Below are positions 41,924 to 52,494 of a DNA stretch of 64,000 nucleotides, one piece after another. The stretch is taken from the NCBI RefSeq assembly GCF_023078275.1, contig NC_062979.1:16783848-16847847 (forward strand), given 5' to 3'. The translations under genes and the position numbers were made by a program. This DNA comes from Leguminivora glycinivorella (Eukaryota; Arthropoda; Insecta; Lepidoptera; Tortricidae). The notes below the pieces were generated by a model that worked only from the letters and a program-made list of their open reading frames with translations, was not told the origin of the DNA and did not search any database. The stretch's first letter is position 1; each line of letters opens with the position of its first letter.

Positions 41924-44900
41924 TCATATAGCTCCAAGTGAACACATTCCAAGTTTGGATCTGAGAAAATTAAATGTATCTTTTGACAAAGCTTTTGTGA
42001 GAATATCAGCATATTGATTTTTGCTGCTAACAGCTTTTAAAGTGATAATCTTTTGCTGATACTTTTCCTTAATAAAATAATATTTCACTTCAATGTGTTT
42101 ACACCTTTTATGAAAGTTCACATTTTTGATAACACTAATGGCACTTTGATTGTCTAAGTGAAGACACAGAGAATCTTGTTTGTATTCACCAATGTCGCTG
42201 AGAAATTGTTTGATCCACATTGCTTCCTTAGTAGCTGCGCAAGCAGCCATAAATTCAGCCTCGGTCGTTGAGAGGGCCACGGTTTGCTGTCTTTGACTAG
42301 ACCAAGTTACTGTAGCCCCACTTTTTATAAAGACATAACCGGTTACTGAACGACGGGAGTCTAGGTCATTAGCATAGTCAGCATCACTATAACCGGTAAC
42401 TTCGGAGGACTCATTAGACTTTTTGTAATAGAGACCGTGGTCTTTAGTCTCTTTCAAATATTTGAAAATTCTTTTCACCGCATTCCAATGTGTTTGATTA
42501 TAGCAATTAAGAAATCGACTCACCAGGTTGACGGCAAACATTATATCTGGTCGACTCACAATTGCCAGGTGCATGAGGGATCCCACTGCTTCTCTATATG
42601 GCAGACTCCTCTCAGGCTCTTCTTCTCCTTTTTGCAACTTCATGTGAGGGTCGACCGGAACACTGTTGGTATTAGCATCATGCATGTTAAATTTATTCAA
42701 CATTTGCTCTATGTATCTTGTTTGATGAATAAATATATAGTCATTGGACCTTTCAATTTGCATCCCAACAAAATTGCTAGGCTTATCCAGAATCTTAATT
42801 TTAAAAACTTTATTCAATTCGGTAGTTACTGTTTTTAAAACTGTTTCATCTGTCGAGAATAATAATCCATCATCAACATATAGACATAGATAACATTTCT
42901 TATTATGAACTTGACCAATATAGACACACTGGTCAGCTTTACTATTGACAAAGCCAAACTTTTTCAACACTGAATCAAATTTGCTGTTCCAACATCGGGG
43001 CGCTTGCTTTAAACCATATAATGATTTGTTAAGTTTACATACCATATTTTCTTCATGAGGAAGTCCTTCTGGGGGAGTCATGTATATGGTTTCTTCAAGC
43101 TCACCATAAAGGAAAGCTGTCTTGACGTCTAGTTGAACCATTTTGAGGTTTTGTTGAACAGCCACAGAGAGTAGTAATCGAATAGAATCATACCTTACAG
43201 TTGGTGCGAAGGTTTCTTGATAATCAATACCTGCTGTCTGTGCATATCCCTTAGCACACAGGCGTGATTTGTAACGCTGACCTGTTGGTTCTTCTTTGAC
43301 ACGGAACACCCATTTGCATCCTATGACTTTAGCATTTGGGGGTTTTTCTACCAATGTCCAGGTATTGTTTATCTCATGAGCATCCAATTCTTCTTTTATG
43401 GATTTTCTCCACTTTTCTGCAGCTGGTGACTTGATCGCTTCTTTATATGAAGCAGGAACATTTTCCGGAGGTATGGCTTTTAAGCACAGATAAGTACTTT
43501 CTTCTGATCTCTTAGTACCCTTATTCTGTCTAGGTCTCAGCTCCATCTTATTGACTATCGGTGTATCCAGAGAAGTATCAGGTACATAGTCACTATCTGA
43601 GGTGGATCTGTTTTCACATACTGTATCATATGAGGTGTCAAAACTTGAATTATCTGTATCACTGACACTTTCCTTTGACATCTCATGAGTATTATTGTTT
43701 TCTGCCGAATCTTTTGAAGATATTTCAACAGGAACATAATCTCTCTTGACAGTAAACTCTAGAAATATAGCATCTCTGCTCTTTATCACTGTAGTAGTCC
43801 CCGGTACTATAAATCGGTAACCTTTAGAATGATCACAATATCCTATGAAAATCATTTTGTGTGCTTTGGGATCCCACTTCTTGCGTTTCTCCTTGGGCAG
43901 GTGGACCATAGCTTCACAGCCAAATATGCGCATGTGTTTCACATTTGGCTTTCGTCCAGACCACATTTCTTCAGGAGTTTTGAATGATAATGACTTAGTC
44001 GGAGAGCGGTTGATCACATAGGCAGCGGTGTGAACTGCGTCAGCCCAATATTTCTTTGGTAAGTTGGCGTTCTGAAGCATACATCTTGCTCGTTCGACTA
44101 AGCTTCTGTTCATTCGCTCTGAGACCCCATTGCTCTCTGGGCTATACGGTGTGGTTGTTTGGTGTATGATACCTGCACCTTTCAAGTAGTCGGAGAATTT
44201 CTTGTTGACATATTCGGTTCCACCATCCGTACGAATCACCTTGATCCTGACATTGAGCTGATTCTCTACTTCATTTCTAAATTCTTTAAATTTTTCTAAA
44301 GCATCTGATTTGTTGTGGAGAAAGTACACATACACTTTCTTTGAGAAATCATCAACAAATGTAATGAAGTATTTGGCTCCACCAAGCGACGGAGTTTCCA
44401 TGGGCCCACATAAGTCAGAGTGAACCACTTCTAGTAAACTTTCAGCTTTGGGGCCTTCACTTTTAAAAGGTAATCGGGTCTGTTTACCTTCCTTGCATGT
44501 TATGCATGTCAGATTTTCTATTTTCTCTGAGAAATTTACATCTTCAGCATTTTCAGTCATTTTATTTAGACTCTGAAAGTTAAGATGTCCCATTCTCTGG
44601 TGCCACCGGTAAGTATCCTCTTCTTTTTCAACCTCAGACATGCATGCATAGCCTTTTTCAGGCATATCTAGCCGGTACATGTTGTTGATGTGAGTTCCTG
44701 TAGCTACTATCTGACCTCTCTTGTTTGTTATAGTACAGCCTGTGTCGTGAAAATTCACTCTGCCTCCAGTTTTTGCAATCTGACTGACGGAAAGAAGATT
44801 GTTAGCCAGCTCAGGAATATACAGTACATTTGTAAATAGCACTTTGTGCTCCTTGGCTTTATCATCACAAGTATCTAAAGTTACTTGTCCTGAGCTATGC

Positions 44901-45265
44901 ACAGATACCACTTCTTTGTTGGCAACTTTAATATTCTTTATCACAGGGGTTGTCTCATTTTGTAGCAAATTTTTATCCTTAGTAAGATGATAAGCTGCTC
45001 CTGAGTCTATATACCACACATCATCTTGACTTGTTGTAGCTATGAACACTGCAGCGTATGACGCACTGCTTGACCTGTGACTATGATGCTGTGCATTCTT
45101 TGGCTTTTCTTTGCACTCTGGGCTTTTATGGCCATATTTATTGCAAGAATAACACCTAGGCCCTTTAGTCTGCTTCTTGTTACTTCTATGTGTCTTCTTA
45201 TTAGCAAGAAATACTGTTGAATCCATCTCAGTACATCTGACATCTTGCAATAATTTTGATTTCAC
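41924..45265 (-). CDS. Copia gag-pol, part downstream of the RTE insertion
   Basis: A 1113-codon open frame carries the Copia domain order: a CCHC knuckle CYSCNKYGHKSPEC; a protease with WYIDSGAAYHL; the GAG-pre-integrase zinc region with HQRMGHLNFQSL; an integrase with HSDLCGPM, FVDDFSKKVYVYFL, RTDGGTEY and SPESNGVSERMNRS; an RT with CKWVFRVK, LDVKTAFLYGELEETIYM and LYVDDGLLFST; and an RNase H with GYSDADYANDLDSRRSVTGY. Integrase before RT is diagnostic of Copia rather than Gypsy or BEL. All catalytic motifs look intact. Its first codons overlap the 18-bp duplication made by the RTE insertion; the true start is the gag ATG at 46679. Confidence 0.93.
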   Translation of the reverse strand: MKSKLLQDVRCTEMDSTVFLANKKTHRSNKKQTKGPRCYSCNKYGHKSPECKEKPKNAQHHSHRSSSASYAAVFIATTSQDDVWYIDSGAAYHLTKDKNLLQNETTPVIKNIKVANKEVVSVHSSGQVTLDTCDDKAKEHKVLFTNVLYIPELANNLLSVSQIAKTGGRVNFHDTGCTITNKRGQIVATGTHINNMYRLDMPEKGYACMSEVEKEEDTYRWHQRMGHLNFQSLNKMTENAEDVNFSEKIENLTCITCKEGKQTRLPFKSEGPKAESLLEVVHSDLCGPMETPSLGGAKYFITFVDDFSKKVYVYFLHNKSDALEKFKEFRNEVENQLNVRIKVIRTDGGTEYVNKKFSDYLKGAGIIHQTTTPYSPESNGVSERMNRSLVERARCMLQNANLPKKYWADAVHTAAYVINRSPTKSLSFKTPEEMWSGRKPNVKHMRIFGCEAMVHLPKEKRKKWDPKAHKMIFIGYCDHSKGYRFIVPGTTTVIKSRDAIFLEFTVKRDYVPVEISSKDSAENNNTHEMSKESVSDTDNSSFDTSYDTVCENRSTSDSDYVPDTSLDTPIVNKMELRPRQNKGTKRSEESTYLCLKAIPPENVPASYKEAIKSPAAEKWRKSIKEELDAHEINNTWTLVEKPPNAKVIGCKWVFRVKEEPTGQRYKSRLCAKGYAQTAGIDYQETFAPTVRYDSIRLLLSVAVQQNLKMVQLDVKTAFLYGELEETIYMTPPEGLPHEENMVCKLNKSLYGLKQAPRCWNSKFDSVLKKFGFVNSKADQCVYIGQVHNKKCYLCLYVDDGLLFSTDETVLKTVTTELNKVFKIKILDKPSNFVGMQIERSNDYIFIHQTRYIEQMLNKFNMHDANTNSVPVDPHMKLQKGEEEPERSLPYREAVGSLMHLAIVSRPDIMFAVNLVSRFLNCYNQTHWNAVKRIFKYLKETKDHGLYYKKSNESSEVTGYSDADYANDLDSRRSVTGYVFIKSGATVTWSSQRQQTVALSTTEAEFMAACAATKEAMWIKQFLSDIGEYKQDSLCLHLDNQSAISVIKNVNFHKRCKHIEVKYYFIKEKYQQKIITLKAVSSKNQYADILTKALSKDTFNFLRSKLGMCSLGAI

Positions 45266-45266
45266 A

Positions 45267-46146
45267 TCATCATTCGCCTGCCCTTATCCCATTCATTTGG
45301 GGTCGGCGCAGCATGTCTTCCGCTTCCATACCTCCCTATCATCCGTCATTTCATCATTCACTTGCTTTCGCTTCATATCATCTCTCACGCAATCCATCCA
45401 CCTTTTCCTCGGTTTTCCTCTCCCGTTACTTCCTTCCACACTCATTCGCAATGCCTTTCTCGTCACATGACTTTCATCCCTTCGCATCACATGCCCATAC
45501 CATGCCAGACGATTAGCTCTTACTTTTTCTACTATCGGTGCAACTTTCAGGCTTCCTCTTATATACTCATTTTTTATCTTATCCATCCTTGTCACGCCAC
45601 ACATCCATCTTAACATTCTCATCTCTGTTACATGCAATCTCTTTTCATCCATCACCTTTAGGGCCCAGCACTCTGATCCATACATGACGACAGGTCTGAT
45701 GATGGATTTATAAATTTTACCCTTCAATCGAAGAGGCATCCGGGCGTCGCAAATAGTTCCCGTAACCTGTCGCCATTTCATCCACCCTGTGCTAATCCGG
45801 TTTTTCACGTCCCGATCGATATCGCCATCGCACTGTACGAGCGAGCCAAGGTACTTGAAGTCGGAGCAGACCGGCAATAAAGTGCCATCGAGTTCTATGG
45901 CAGCAAAACTAGAGAGACCGCCGAAATCACAGAACATATGTTCTGTTTTAGATCTGCTGATCTTCAAGCCAACATTCTCCAGCCTTTGCCGCCATGTCTC
46001 GAGTCTGCTCTGTACCTCGTGTCCGTCTTCACCGACAAGCACAATGTCATCGGCGAAAAGCATACACCAGGGTACCTCCTCCTGTATGTCCGACGACAAG
46101 GCGTCCATAATAAGCAGGAAGAGGTACGGGCTTAGAGCCGATCCCG
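45267..46146 (-). mobile_element. 5'-truncated RTE-type LINE inserted in Copia
   Basis: The 880-bp insertion is flanked by an exact 18-bp duplication, AATAATTTTGATTTCACA (45249-45266 and 46147-46164), which breaks the Copia gag. It carries only the C-terminal part of an RT ORF and ends on the minus strand in a short ATGATGATG tail, as RTE elements do. It must be younger than the Copia host. Confidence 0.93.
45293..46108 (-). CDS. RTE-type reverse transcriptase, C-terminal part (271 aa)
   Basis: The frame begins just before the RT active site (WCMLFADDIVLVGE) and covers KISRSKTEHMFCDF, FKYLGSLVQCDG, MPLRLKGKIYKSIIRPVVMY, GSECWALK, RMLRWMCGVTRMDKI, RLAWYGHVMRRDESH and GRGKPRKRWMDCVRDDMK. These are the RTE-clade RT palm, thumb and tail in order. 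It is open to its natural end next to the target duplication, with endonuclease and RT fingers lost by 5' truncation. The ATG given is simply the first available. Confidence 0.88.
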   Translation of the reverse strand: MDALSSDIQEEVPWCMLFADDIVLVGEDGHEVQSRLETWRQRLENVGLKISRSKTEHMFCDFGGLSSFAAIELDGTLLPVCSDFKYLGSLVQCDGDIDRDVKNRISTGWMKWRQVTGTICDARMPLRLKGKIYKSIIRPVVMYGSECWALKVMDEKRLHVTEMRMLRWMCGVTRMDKIKNEYIRGSLKVAPIVEKVRANRLAWYGHVMRRDESHVTRKALRMSVEGSNGRGKPRKRWMDCVRDDMKRKQVNDEMTDDREVWKRKTCCADPK

Positions 46147-46679
46147 AATAATTTTGATTTCACAGAGTCAGAGGTAATTTTCATGCCAGAGCTTTCAATA
46201 GCTATGATCATAGGCTGATACGATTCTGGTAGACCGGAGAGTAGCAGTGTTCCGAGCCATTCATCATCTACTTTGAAGCCTATGTTCCGGAGCTTATGTG
46301 CAGTGTTCATAATTTTGCTCACATATTCTTCTACATTTTGACATCCATTTAACGAGGTATTACAAAGATCACGCAGCAAGCCGACTCGGCGTGTCAGCCC
46401 AGAGTCGTCGAACGCACTTGACAGTTTCTCCCATACTTCTTTGGCGGTGCTGGCCTCCTGAATGTGCACATAATTTGTAGGATCCACAAGAAGAATTATC
46501 TTTGATTTTGCTTTTGTGTCTAGTTTTGTATCTACTTTTGCACCTTCAGCCGGTTCAACACAATCCCACAACTCTTCGTGTTGAAGATAAGTTTTTACTG
46601 CAAATCGCCATGTAGCGTAGTTAGCACGGCCGGTTAATTTTTCAATTAATGCCATTTGGCTATTCGATGCCATTTTCAA
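46147..46679 (-). CDS. Copia gag, part upstream of the RTE insertion
   Basis: The frame opens with ATG at 46679 and shows the copia UBN2-type gag pattern (GRANYATWRFAVKTYLQHEE, then AKSKIILLVDP and AKEVWEKLSSAFDDSGLTRR, LSGLPESYQPM). It runs into the inserted sequence at 46146, after which the frame continues for ~33 codons of foreign RTE sequence to a stop at 46047. Without the insertion it would be continuous with the frame at 45265. Confidence 0.88.
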
Positions 46680-46838
46680 GTGTTTTATTGGTTAACACAA
46701 ACGAAATAACACTTATTTGACGAAATAAAAACTGCAAGTCACTGATTGTTCTAGGCCGATTTTTATGTCCACAAATTATCACTTTTTCTGAGAGTTATTG
46801 CACTGTCTTCTTTTCTGGGCTTTACTGGGCCCATAACC

Positions 46839-47023
46839 TGATGAATTAAACGAGAGTTTACTAGAAATAACGTTTAATTATAAGCTAATTTATAAAAATA
46901 CACTCGTAAAACATGTGTCACAGAGTAGCCGCTTAAACAAGACAAGTGACATGACATTGACGTAAGGATCGTCAAGCGCGAGACGGATTCGCAAGGCGCG
47001 AAATTCGAAATTGACATTTAACA
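46839..47023 (-). repeat. Copia 5' LTR
   Basis: 185 bp, identical by eye to 41622-41806; followed by AATAA; bordered inside by the tRNA-Met-type primer site. Confidence 0.95.
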
Positions 47024-47750
47024 AATAACCATGCCTGTAGGAATTGCATAATTAGGAATAAAATAGAACTCTAGTAGGAATGTACAAGTAGCGGCATCAT
47101 GTAACTCTAGCGCTGACCGTTATTGCGCTGAAGTCAAAAACAGGTATCTCGGGGGATTACAGGGGGCGAAGGGTATGCGTCCCCATGCGCAGCTATCCCC
47201 TCCACATTTCACTCAGCGCTAAACTTACGTGCCACCACTTACAAAATATCATATTATGTTTTTTAAATTCATATCATGTCCTTTTATTTAGGACACAGAC
47301 TACACACTCATACACAATTTCACATAAAAGAGTACCGGGATATCACACATAAGTTCAACTTTACTTGCGAAAATCACTAAATTACATGTAAAAACAAAAT
47401 CTTAATTTCGCTGTATAATATCCCAAGTTACGTAAATTATTTTGAGTTCTAATTCATAATTGAAATAAGTCGTGGCGATCCCATTCATCGTTTGTATATT
47501 TTATTATTGTTTGCACTTATAAATCTGGTCAATTTTATTGTCTTAATGTGCTCCGTCTAGTAGTTGAGTTAGTCTGTTTCAAAGATTCATATACTTACTT
47601 ACTTACATTTCTAGCAGTTTATTACAGTTCTAAAATGTGTCAAATATAAAAAGTAGTTCATACATGTAACTAAGGTATTCATTTGTAAACAAGTCATTTC
47701 AGATCATGAATGGTCAGACGCAGATAAAGTGTCTCCTATATATAATTACT
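47024..47750. other. No gene seen
   Basis: AT-rich spacer. A loose inverted pair AGCGCTGA / TCAGCGCT (about 47109 and 47213) brackets a GC-richer patch; nothing coding was supported. Confidence 0.4.
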
Positions 47751-47752
47751 AA

Positions 47753-47856
47753 TGCCCACTTGCACCAACCACTGGTTAGTGGGCTGTTACTCAGGGTTAG
47801 TCAAATTCCATATAAAATGGTGGATTAACCCTCCATTTTCGTTGGTGCAAGTGGCC
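47753..47856. mobile_element. ~104-bp MITE (CCACTTGCACCAAC ends)
   Basis: CCCACTTGCACCAAC at the left and GTTGGTGCAAGTGGCC at the right are inverted repeats. CTAA flanks both sides (47749-47752 and 47857-47860), a possible 4-bp target duplication. Confidence 0.7.
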
Positions 47857-48115
47857 CTAAGAGGTGTACCGGACTATTGCGGATAAGGTGCTGGGGCGTA
47901 AGATGGTCCGGTTGTTAAGCTTTCAAAATTCCATGCGTTTGTAAGTGTGCATGAGCTTAAATTATCTGTCCACGTTCGTTATTAATAAGACCATAATCAA
48001 AACTGCAAGTTTATGTTAAAAATCAGAAAATAAAGATCATGTTGGGCCTTGGGCCATCTGAGGCGCTGGTACCAGGTACATTCTCTTTATCATTACATTT
48101 TCGGTAATGCATAAG

Positions 48116-48196
48116 GTGCATTAGGGTAATTCCGAAAGGGGATGATATGATGGAAATAATTGTGATTTTTATGCGACTTTCGGCATTACCCTAATG
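48116..48196 (-). mobile_element. Small MITE, copy 1 (GCATTAGGGTAA ends)
   Basis: GTGCATTAGGGTAATTCCGA and its inverted partner end the element. The reverse complement shares GAAAGTCGCATAAAA, ATTATTTCCATCA and CCTTTCGGAATTA with the copy at 63510-63640, in opposite orientation. Confidence 0.75.
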
Positions 48197-48815
48197 CTAG
48201 GTGCATTGATTGATGTTGATTATCTTCTGTTGATTCACCTCCTTTTTCGAACACTCACTTACGTGTATTTCTTTGGCACACATTGCACCCAAACGACTTG
48301 ACGAGGCAGCTGTCTGACCGTCGACGATTAACGAAAGACTACGATACTATTTTTTTCAGTCGGAAAATATTTAATGATTATCGTGCATACACCATGTGCC
48401 TTTTTTGAGCGCAATAATAGCCTAAAGTAAGTCGTTTGCTCGCCGCCGGTCAGACTTGAGCCTAAACATGTGACGTTTCATGTGATCCTTGTATTCGTTT
48501 TAGTTGTAGAACACCTAGGTCTAAGTAAAATATTAGATGAATTTATTGGAATTGAATCTGTTAATACTAGTTTCATAATATCAGCAGCACAGTTACACAG
48601 GTCCGAGTGATCTTTATCAAAGAGCTTGTAGCATAAAAACTTTACATTTTTGTAATCTTCTTTCATCAAATTGTGTTGCAGCACTGTGAACCAAACTCAT
48701 TTCTTAGTAGGATTTACTTTTTCAAACATGTAGTACCTAAACGTTTATGTACTTCTTAAGATTCATAACCCTTTGAATACTTGGCATTATAAACTAAAAT
48801 GTTACACATAGTAGG

Positions 48816-49560
48816 CATAGCTGGGCATTAACTCGTTAATCGTTAATTAACGAAGTTAACATTTCGATTAACGGATTAACTTGAAAAAATGTTAACGGAC
48901 TCGTTAACTTCCGTTAAATTTTTCCGAGTCCGTTAATCTAGTAGGGCACAGGCGCCAACTGCGCTGCGAAAAACACGATCTGAACGCTACTATAAAAGCC
49001 CGAAGTACGGCAAATCCTATGATTTGCCGGTAAATCTTAGGTTTAACCGATGTCGATTGCTAAAAGTCCGAAATATTACCTAAAAAAGTATTCTTCACGT
49101 GGATTTGCTTTTACTAACTTTGATTCGGTGAATCCTAAGCTTTACCATGGCGACTGTTGTAGTGATAGGGCAGCAAATTCGAGCCATTTACGACCACATT
49201 CGCTTCCCTAGCCTCTACCGCCCAAAGTGCCACAACAGTCCCGTCACCGCCAGCATCTCTCCTGACACAGCTCTTGGCAGTAGCTCAGGCGATCACTGCC
49301 TTCCACGTGCAGCCTAGAGTTCAATAGGCTAGCTGTACTTCGGCCTTTTACAGAAATATAATACGTTATAGTGGATACTGATGCAACTAAATATTTAAAG
49401 AAAAGTTCATTTTTTTCACATGTTAACGGATTAACGATTAACTTTAACTCACGTTAAATTTGTCGAAATGTATCGCTTTAACGATTAACAAAGTTAACTT
49501 TTTTAGTAACGGATTAGCGATTAACGAAGTTAACTATTTGATTAACGGTGCCCAGCTATG
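48816..49560. mobile_element. hAT-type non-autonomous element (745 bp)
   Basis: The ends CATAGCTGGGCA...TGCCCAGCTATG are exact 12-bp inverted repeats flanked by the 8-bp duplication ATAGTAGG (48808-48815 and 49561-49568), as hAT elements make. The subterminal regions are packed with GTTAACG / CGTTAAT strings in both orientations. There is no transposase. A second TIR pair lies inside. Confidence 0.88.
48994..49349. mobile_element. TIR element nested in the hAT element
   Basis: AAAAGCCCGAAGTACGGC (48994-49011) and GCTGTACTTCGGCCTTTT (49332-49349) pair with two mismatches in 18. The ~356-bp interior has no GTTAACG motifs, unlike the surrounding hAT arms, which fits a later insertion. No clear target duplication was found. 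Confidence 0.55.
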
Positions 49561-49568
49561 ATAGTAGG

Positions 49569-50437
49569 CCTAGGTCACGAGCGCAACTATAGTGGAAATC
49601 TTACTTGAAAGTGTGGAGGTTACTTATACAATGTATGGTCAACCAATTTGCATCCTATTTCACTTTAGAACCCTGTCTCATTGAATCCGTGCTTCGTTTG
49701 CAATAGAAATCACTTTGATGTTTACTGTGAAAAGGTTTTATGGTGGCCTAGGACTCAAATTGGTGAACTATACACCACAGAACTTATAAGTGTTTTTAGC
49801 TCTGTGGGCATGGCTAGTAATGTCCCCTTTAGGTGATCTTGGCGTTCAAAAGGTTAATATTAAAGTTAATTTAAGTGACCATATGTATGTAATAACAATA
49901 TTTCAACTAGAATAAAATAACAATAATGTGTAATGTTGTAGTGCTGATAGTGTTTGCTGTAATATTCCATGTTACCAAAAATATAAAATTGTTGTTAGTT
50001 TAATTGATTGTTAATGTATGTATAGATTTCTTTTAGGTGTAAGATATAGTTATTCCTGGTTGAGAAATTGGGAAGTTTATTTTTACATGTAAAACAAGAG
50101 TACGATTTTATTTTTGTGTAAGACCAATATGCAATAATACATATCTATATAAGAAACTGGAGTTTTATTTCTATAAATAATTTCACCAATAAAACTATCA
50201 ATGAACACAAAACAATTTTCTAATTTTATTATTGACAGTCACCCAATATATTTTCATATTCTCTAGGGCAGGACAGATGCTTTCATAAAACTTAGTGGCT
50301 GCACAATTTTTCTTGGGATCCAGTAGACTAGTAACCAGGGTTCAATTACCATGCAATTAGCTAGCAACTGGCTAAAATTAACTTTCCTCCATGTTGTCAA
50401 TCACATTCCCTATGTCAATGAATATTTGTTTTAAGTG
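49569..50437. other. Spacer, no gene seen
   Basis: AT-rich sequence between the hAT element and the NRBF2 stop. It probably holds the NRBF2 3' UTR (minus strand); AATAAA-like signals on the minus strand occur within ~300 bp of the stop. Confidence 0.4.
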
Positions 50438-51289
50438 CTAATTTCGCAAAGCTGTTAAGTCAAAGGTAGGGTCAACTGGGCCTGCTGATGTGGTTGGTAC
50501 AGGTATAACAGGCACTCTCTGTGCTGATTCCATCGGCAAACTCTCAGTCCCCATGCTTAAGGTGGAGAAGTTTTGATGAAAGTCACTTGAAGGGAGGTTC
50601 AGGTACCTCACTCTCTCTTTTTCTAAATAATTCACCCTCTCTTTTAATGTGACATTCTCATCTTTTAGGACTTCCACTTGCAGTACTAATTGTTCGACTA
50701 GAGAATGCAGATTTTGACTCAGTATTCGTAATTCTTCTATGACTGTTTCATGTGTCTTCTCTGTCTTAAAACCATCTGTAACATCCCCAGTAGGGAGTAT
50801 TTTGTCTCTTATTAGCCTTTGTTCTACAGGGCTATCATTTGCATTAGATAAAAAGTGTAATAGAGAGTCTGTTTCATTTATAGCTCTGAAAATTGCAACT
50901 TGCAGCTTTGCATACTCATGACCCTGAAGATTTGAGAATGGATCCTTGCCAAGGCATTTGATAGTGTCCATCGCCTTTTTGACGCGCGCGTATTGATCTT
51001 TCTTGATTTTAATAAGGTCTTTTTGTTTGAGGTGATAGCTGTGTTGAAGTGTTATGGACTCCAATGCTACTGAAGACGTCGTAGATTTCATAGCGTCAAG
51101 CAACAATTCAGCAGCATTGTGATGGCACTGCATCGCTTCATCATATCGATTGTTTATTAGATGAGCTTCAGCACGACGATGTTGTTGATGTGCCTAAAAT
51201 AAAACAGTAGTCTTAGAAAAATCGACGTTAGAAAATGTATGCAGAAAATATAAACGCGTAGTTACCAAATTAAGGGGATGAGACTCCAT
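50438..51289 (-). CDS. NRBF2: NRBF2 orthologue, autophagy PI3K complex subunit (exons 51289-51266 and 51193-50438)
   Basis: Exon 1 encodes MESHPLNL and ends at a GTAACT donor. After a ~72-bp intron, exon 2 starts at a TTTTAG acceptor and reads AHQQHRRAEAHLINNRYDEA in the same frame. The 259-aa product begins with a helical MIT domain: PLNLAHQQ.RRA....NRYDEAM.CH..AAELL matches human NRBF2 PLNLAHQQSRRAD...KYEEAISCH. The middle is variable, and a coiled coil lies near the end (ELRILSQNLHSLVEQLVLQV, then LKDENVTLKERVNYLEKER). NRBF2/Atg38 binds Atg14 in the class III PI3-kinase complex and supports autophagy. The short N-terminal exon falls outside a plain ORF scan. The gene is head-to-head with HBS1. 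Confidence 0.9.
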
Positions 51290-51508
51290 TGTTCACCCTT
51301 CCTAGACAAAAGCTAATGAAGATTATTCAATTCCGTTTTTAGTAGTACACATTTCAAATAAACTTTAAACGTTTACTTGGTTTTTATTGTGATTTGAAAA
51401 ATGTTCTCTCAATAACAAAGATTGTTTCCGTCTCGTGTCACTTTCCATTTTCCAATTATGTCAATGTCAAACAAATGCGCGTTCCAAACCCACCATTCAA
51501 CTTATTTA

Positions 51509-51971
51509 AGCTAGGAACATACTTCGCGGACGTCCGTCGTAAATCGACCGCGGACGGGAATCTGGACAATGGAAATACACATAAAGCTAGGAACACACTA
51601 CGCGGACGTCCGTCGTAAATCGACCGCGACCGCGACCGATCAGTGTGCACGGAACAAAACATCCAGCGAGCCAGATTTCGATCGGACGTCCATGCGCTCA
51701 AGGCCACGTCCACGTCCGTCGACCGATAGTTTGCACGGCTATGTGTAATTTCATTGTCCAGATTCCCGTCCGCGGTCGATTTACGACGGACGTCCGCGTA
51801 GTATGTTCCTAGCTTAACCGTGCAAACTATCGGTCAACGGACGTGGACGTGGCCTTGAGCGCATGGACGTCCGATCGAAATCTGGCTCGCTGGATGTTTT
51901 GTTCCGTGCACACTGATCGGTCGCGGTCGCGGTCGATTTACGACGGACGTCCGCGTAGTATGTTCCTAGCT
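51509..51971. mobile_element. PIF/Harbinger-type MITE, outer copy
   Basis: The ends AGCTAGGAACATACT.../...TATGTTCCTAGCT are inverted repeats flanked by TTA on both sides (51506-51508 and 51972-51974), the 3-bp TWA target of PIF/Harbinger elements. Subtracting the inner copy and its duplicated TAA leaves 230 bp, the same length as the inner copy. It is non-coding and GC-rich with many CGGACGTCCG palindromes. It lies in the NRBF2-HBS1 intergenic promoter region. Confidence 0.88.
51585..51814. mobile_element. PIF/Harbinger-type MITE, inner inverted copy
   Basis: This 230-bp element has the same ends as the outer copy, is its reverse complement over its whole length, and is flanked by TAA (51582-51584 and 51815-51817). 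In the outer copy the site reads CACA-TAA-CCGTG; the inner copy itself reads CACATAGCCGTG at the matching place, confirming the empty site. Confidence 0.88.
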
Positions 51972-52399
51972 TTATGTGATCGAGTAAATGTAATGGGTCT
52001 AACACACCACCGGACCATCCTGAGGTCATCGATAAGTTATAGCGAAAAAAATGTAATCTCTTTCTTTAGGGTCACGTTAGGACTATACAGTATACAGCCA
52101 AATTAATATGATTAAGAAAATCAATCCATAATACAATTAATATTTATTTTATCCAGCAGAAAAAATACGCATGTATAAAACTACCTTTAGCAGCCTTCGT
52201 TGTAGTGTTTCGTGTATACCCCGTGTGCACCCGTGTGTCGTATCGAGTCGAAATGTAAATGTCAACTTGAATGAATATTGTCCAAAGTGTCAAAGAATAT
52301 TACACGCATTGTGTAAATGTGGTTAAAATTTGCAATATCAAGAAATATCACAAGATGTTTCCGACTACGTAGGCTTCGTTACCTAAATTAATCTCTCCG

Positions 52400-52494
52400 G
52401 TAAGTCTTTACATACGATACACAACCATTAATGAATACATTTTTACTGTACATATCTCTATATTCAGGCCATAAATTGATGTTTTTGTTTTTAG
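52400..52494 (+). other. Probable 5'-UTR intron of HBS1
   Basis: A strong donor (CCG|GTAAGTC) and an acceptor with a pyrimidine tract (TTTTTGTTTTTAG|GAAAC) bracket 95 bp just upstream of the HBS1 ATG. A 4-codon upstream ORF (ATG at about 52521) follows in the second leader exon. Confidence 0.5.

Larger units (their letters stand above)
41622..47023 (-). mobile_element. Young Copia LTR retrotransposon (Ty1/copia)
   Basis: Two 185-bp LTRs (41622-41806 and 46839-47023) read identically base for base and have TG...CA ends. They are flanked by the 5-bp duplication AATAA (41617-41621 and 47024-47028). Inside the 5' LTR is GGTTATGGGCCCAG, the copia-type primer site matching half of initiator tRNA-Met. 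A purine tract (AAAGGGAG on the minus strand) precedes the 3' LTR. Coding is one gag-pol frame interrupted only by an RTE insertion. Identical LTRs mean very recent integration; apart from that insertion the copy looks complete. Confidence 0.95.

Noticed and set aside
45177..46151. Plus-strand ORFs over the RTE insertion
   Set aside because: Antisense shadows of the RTE reverse transcriptase.
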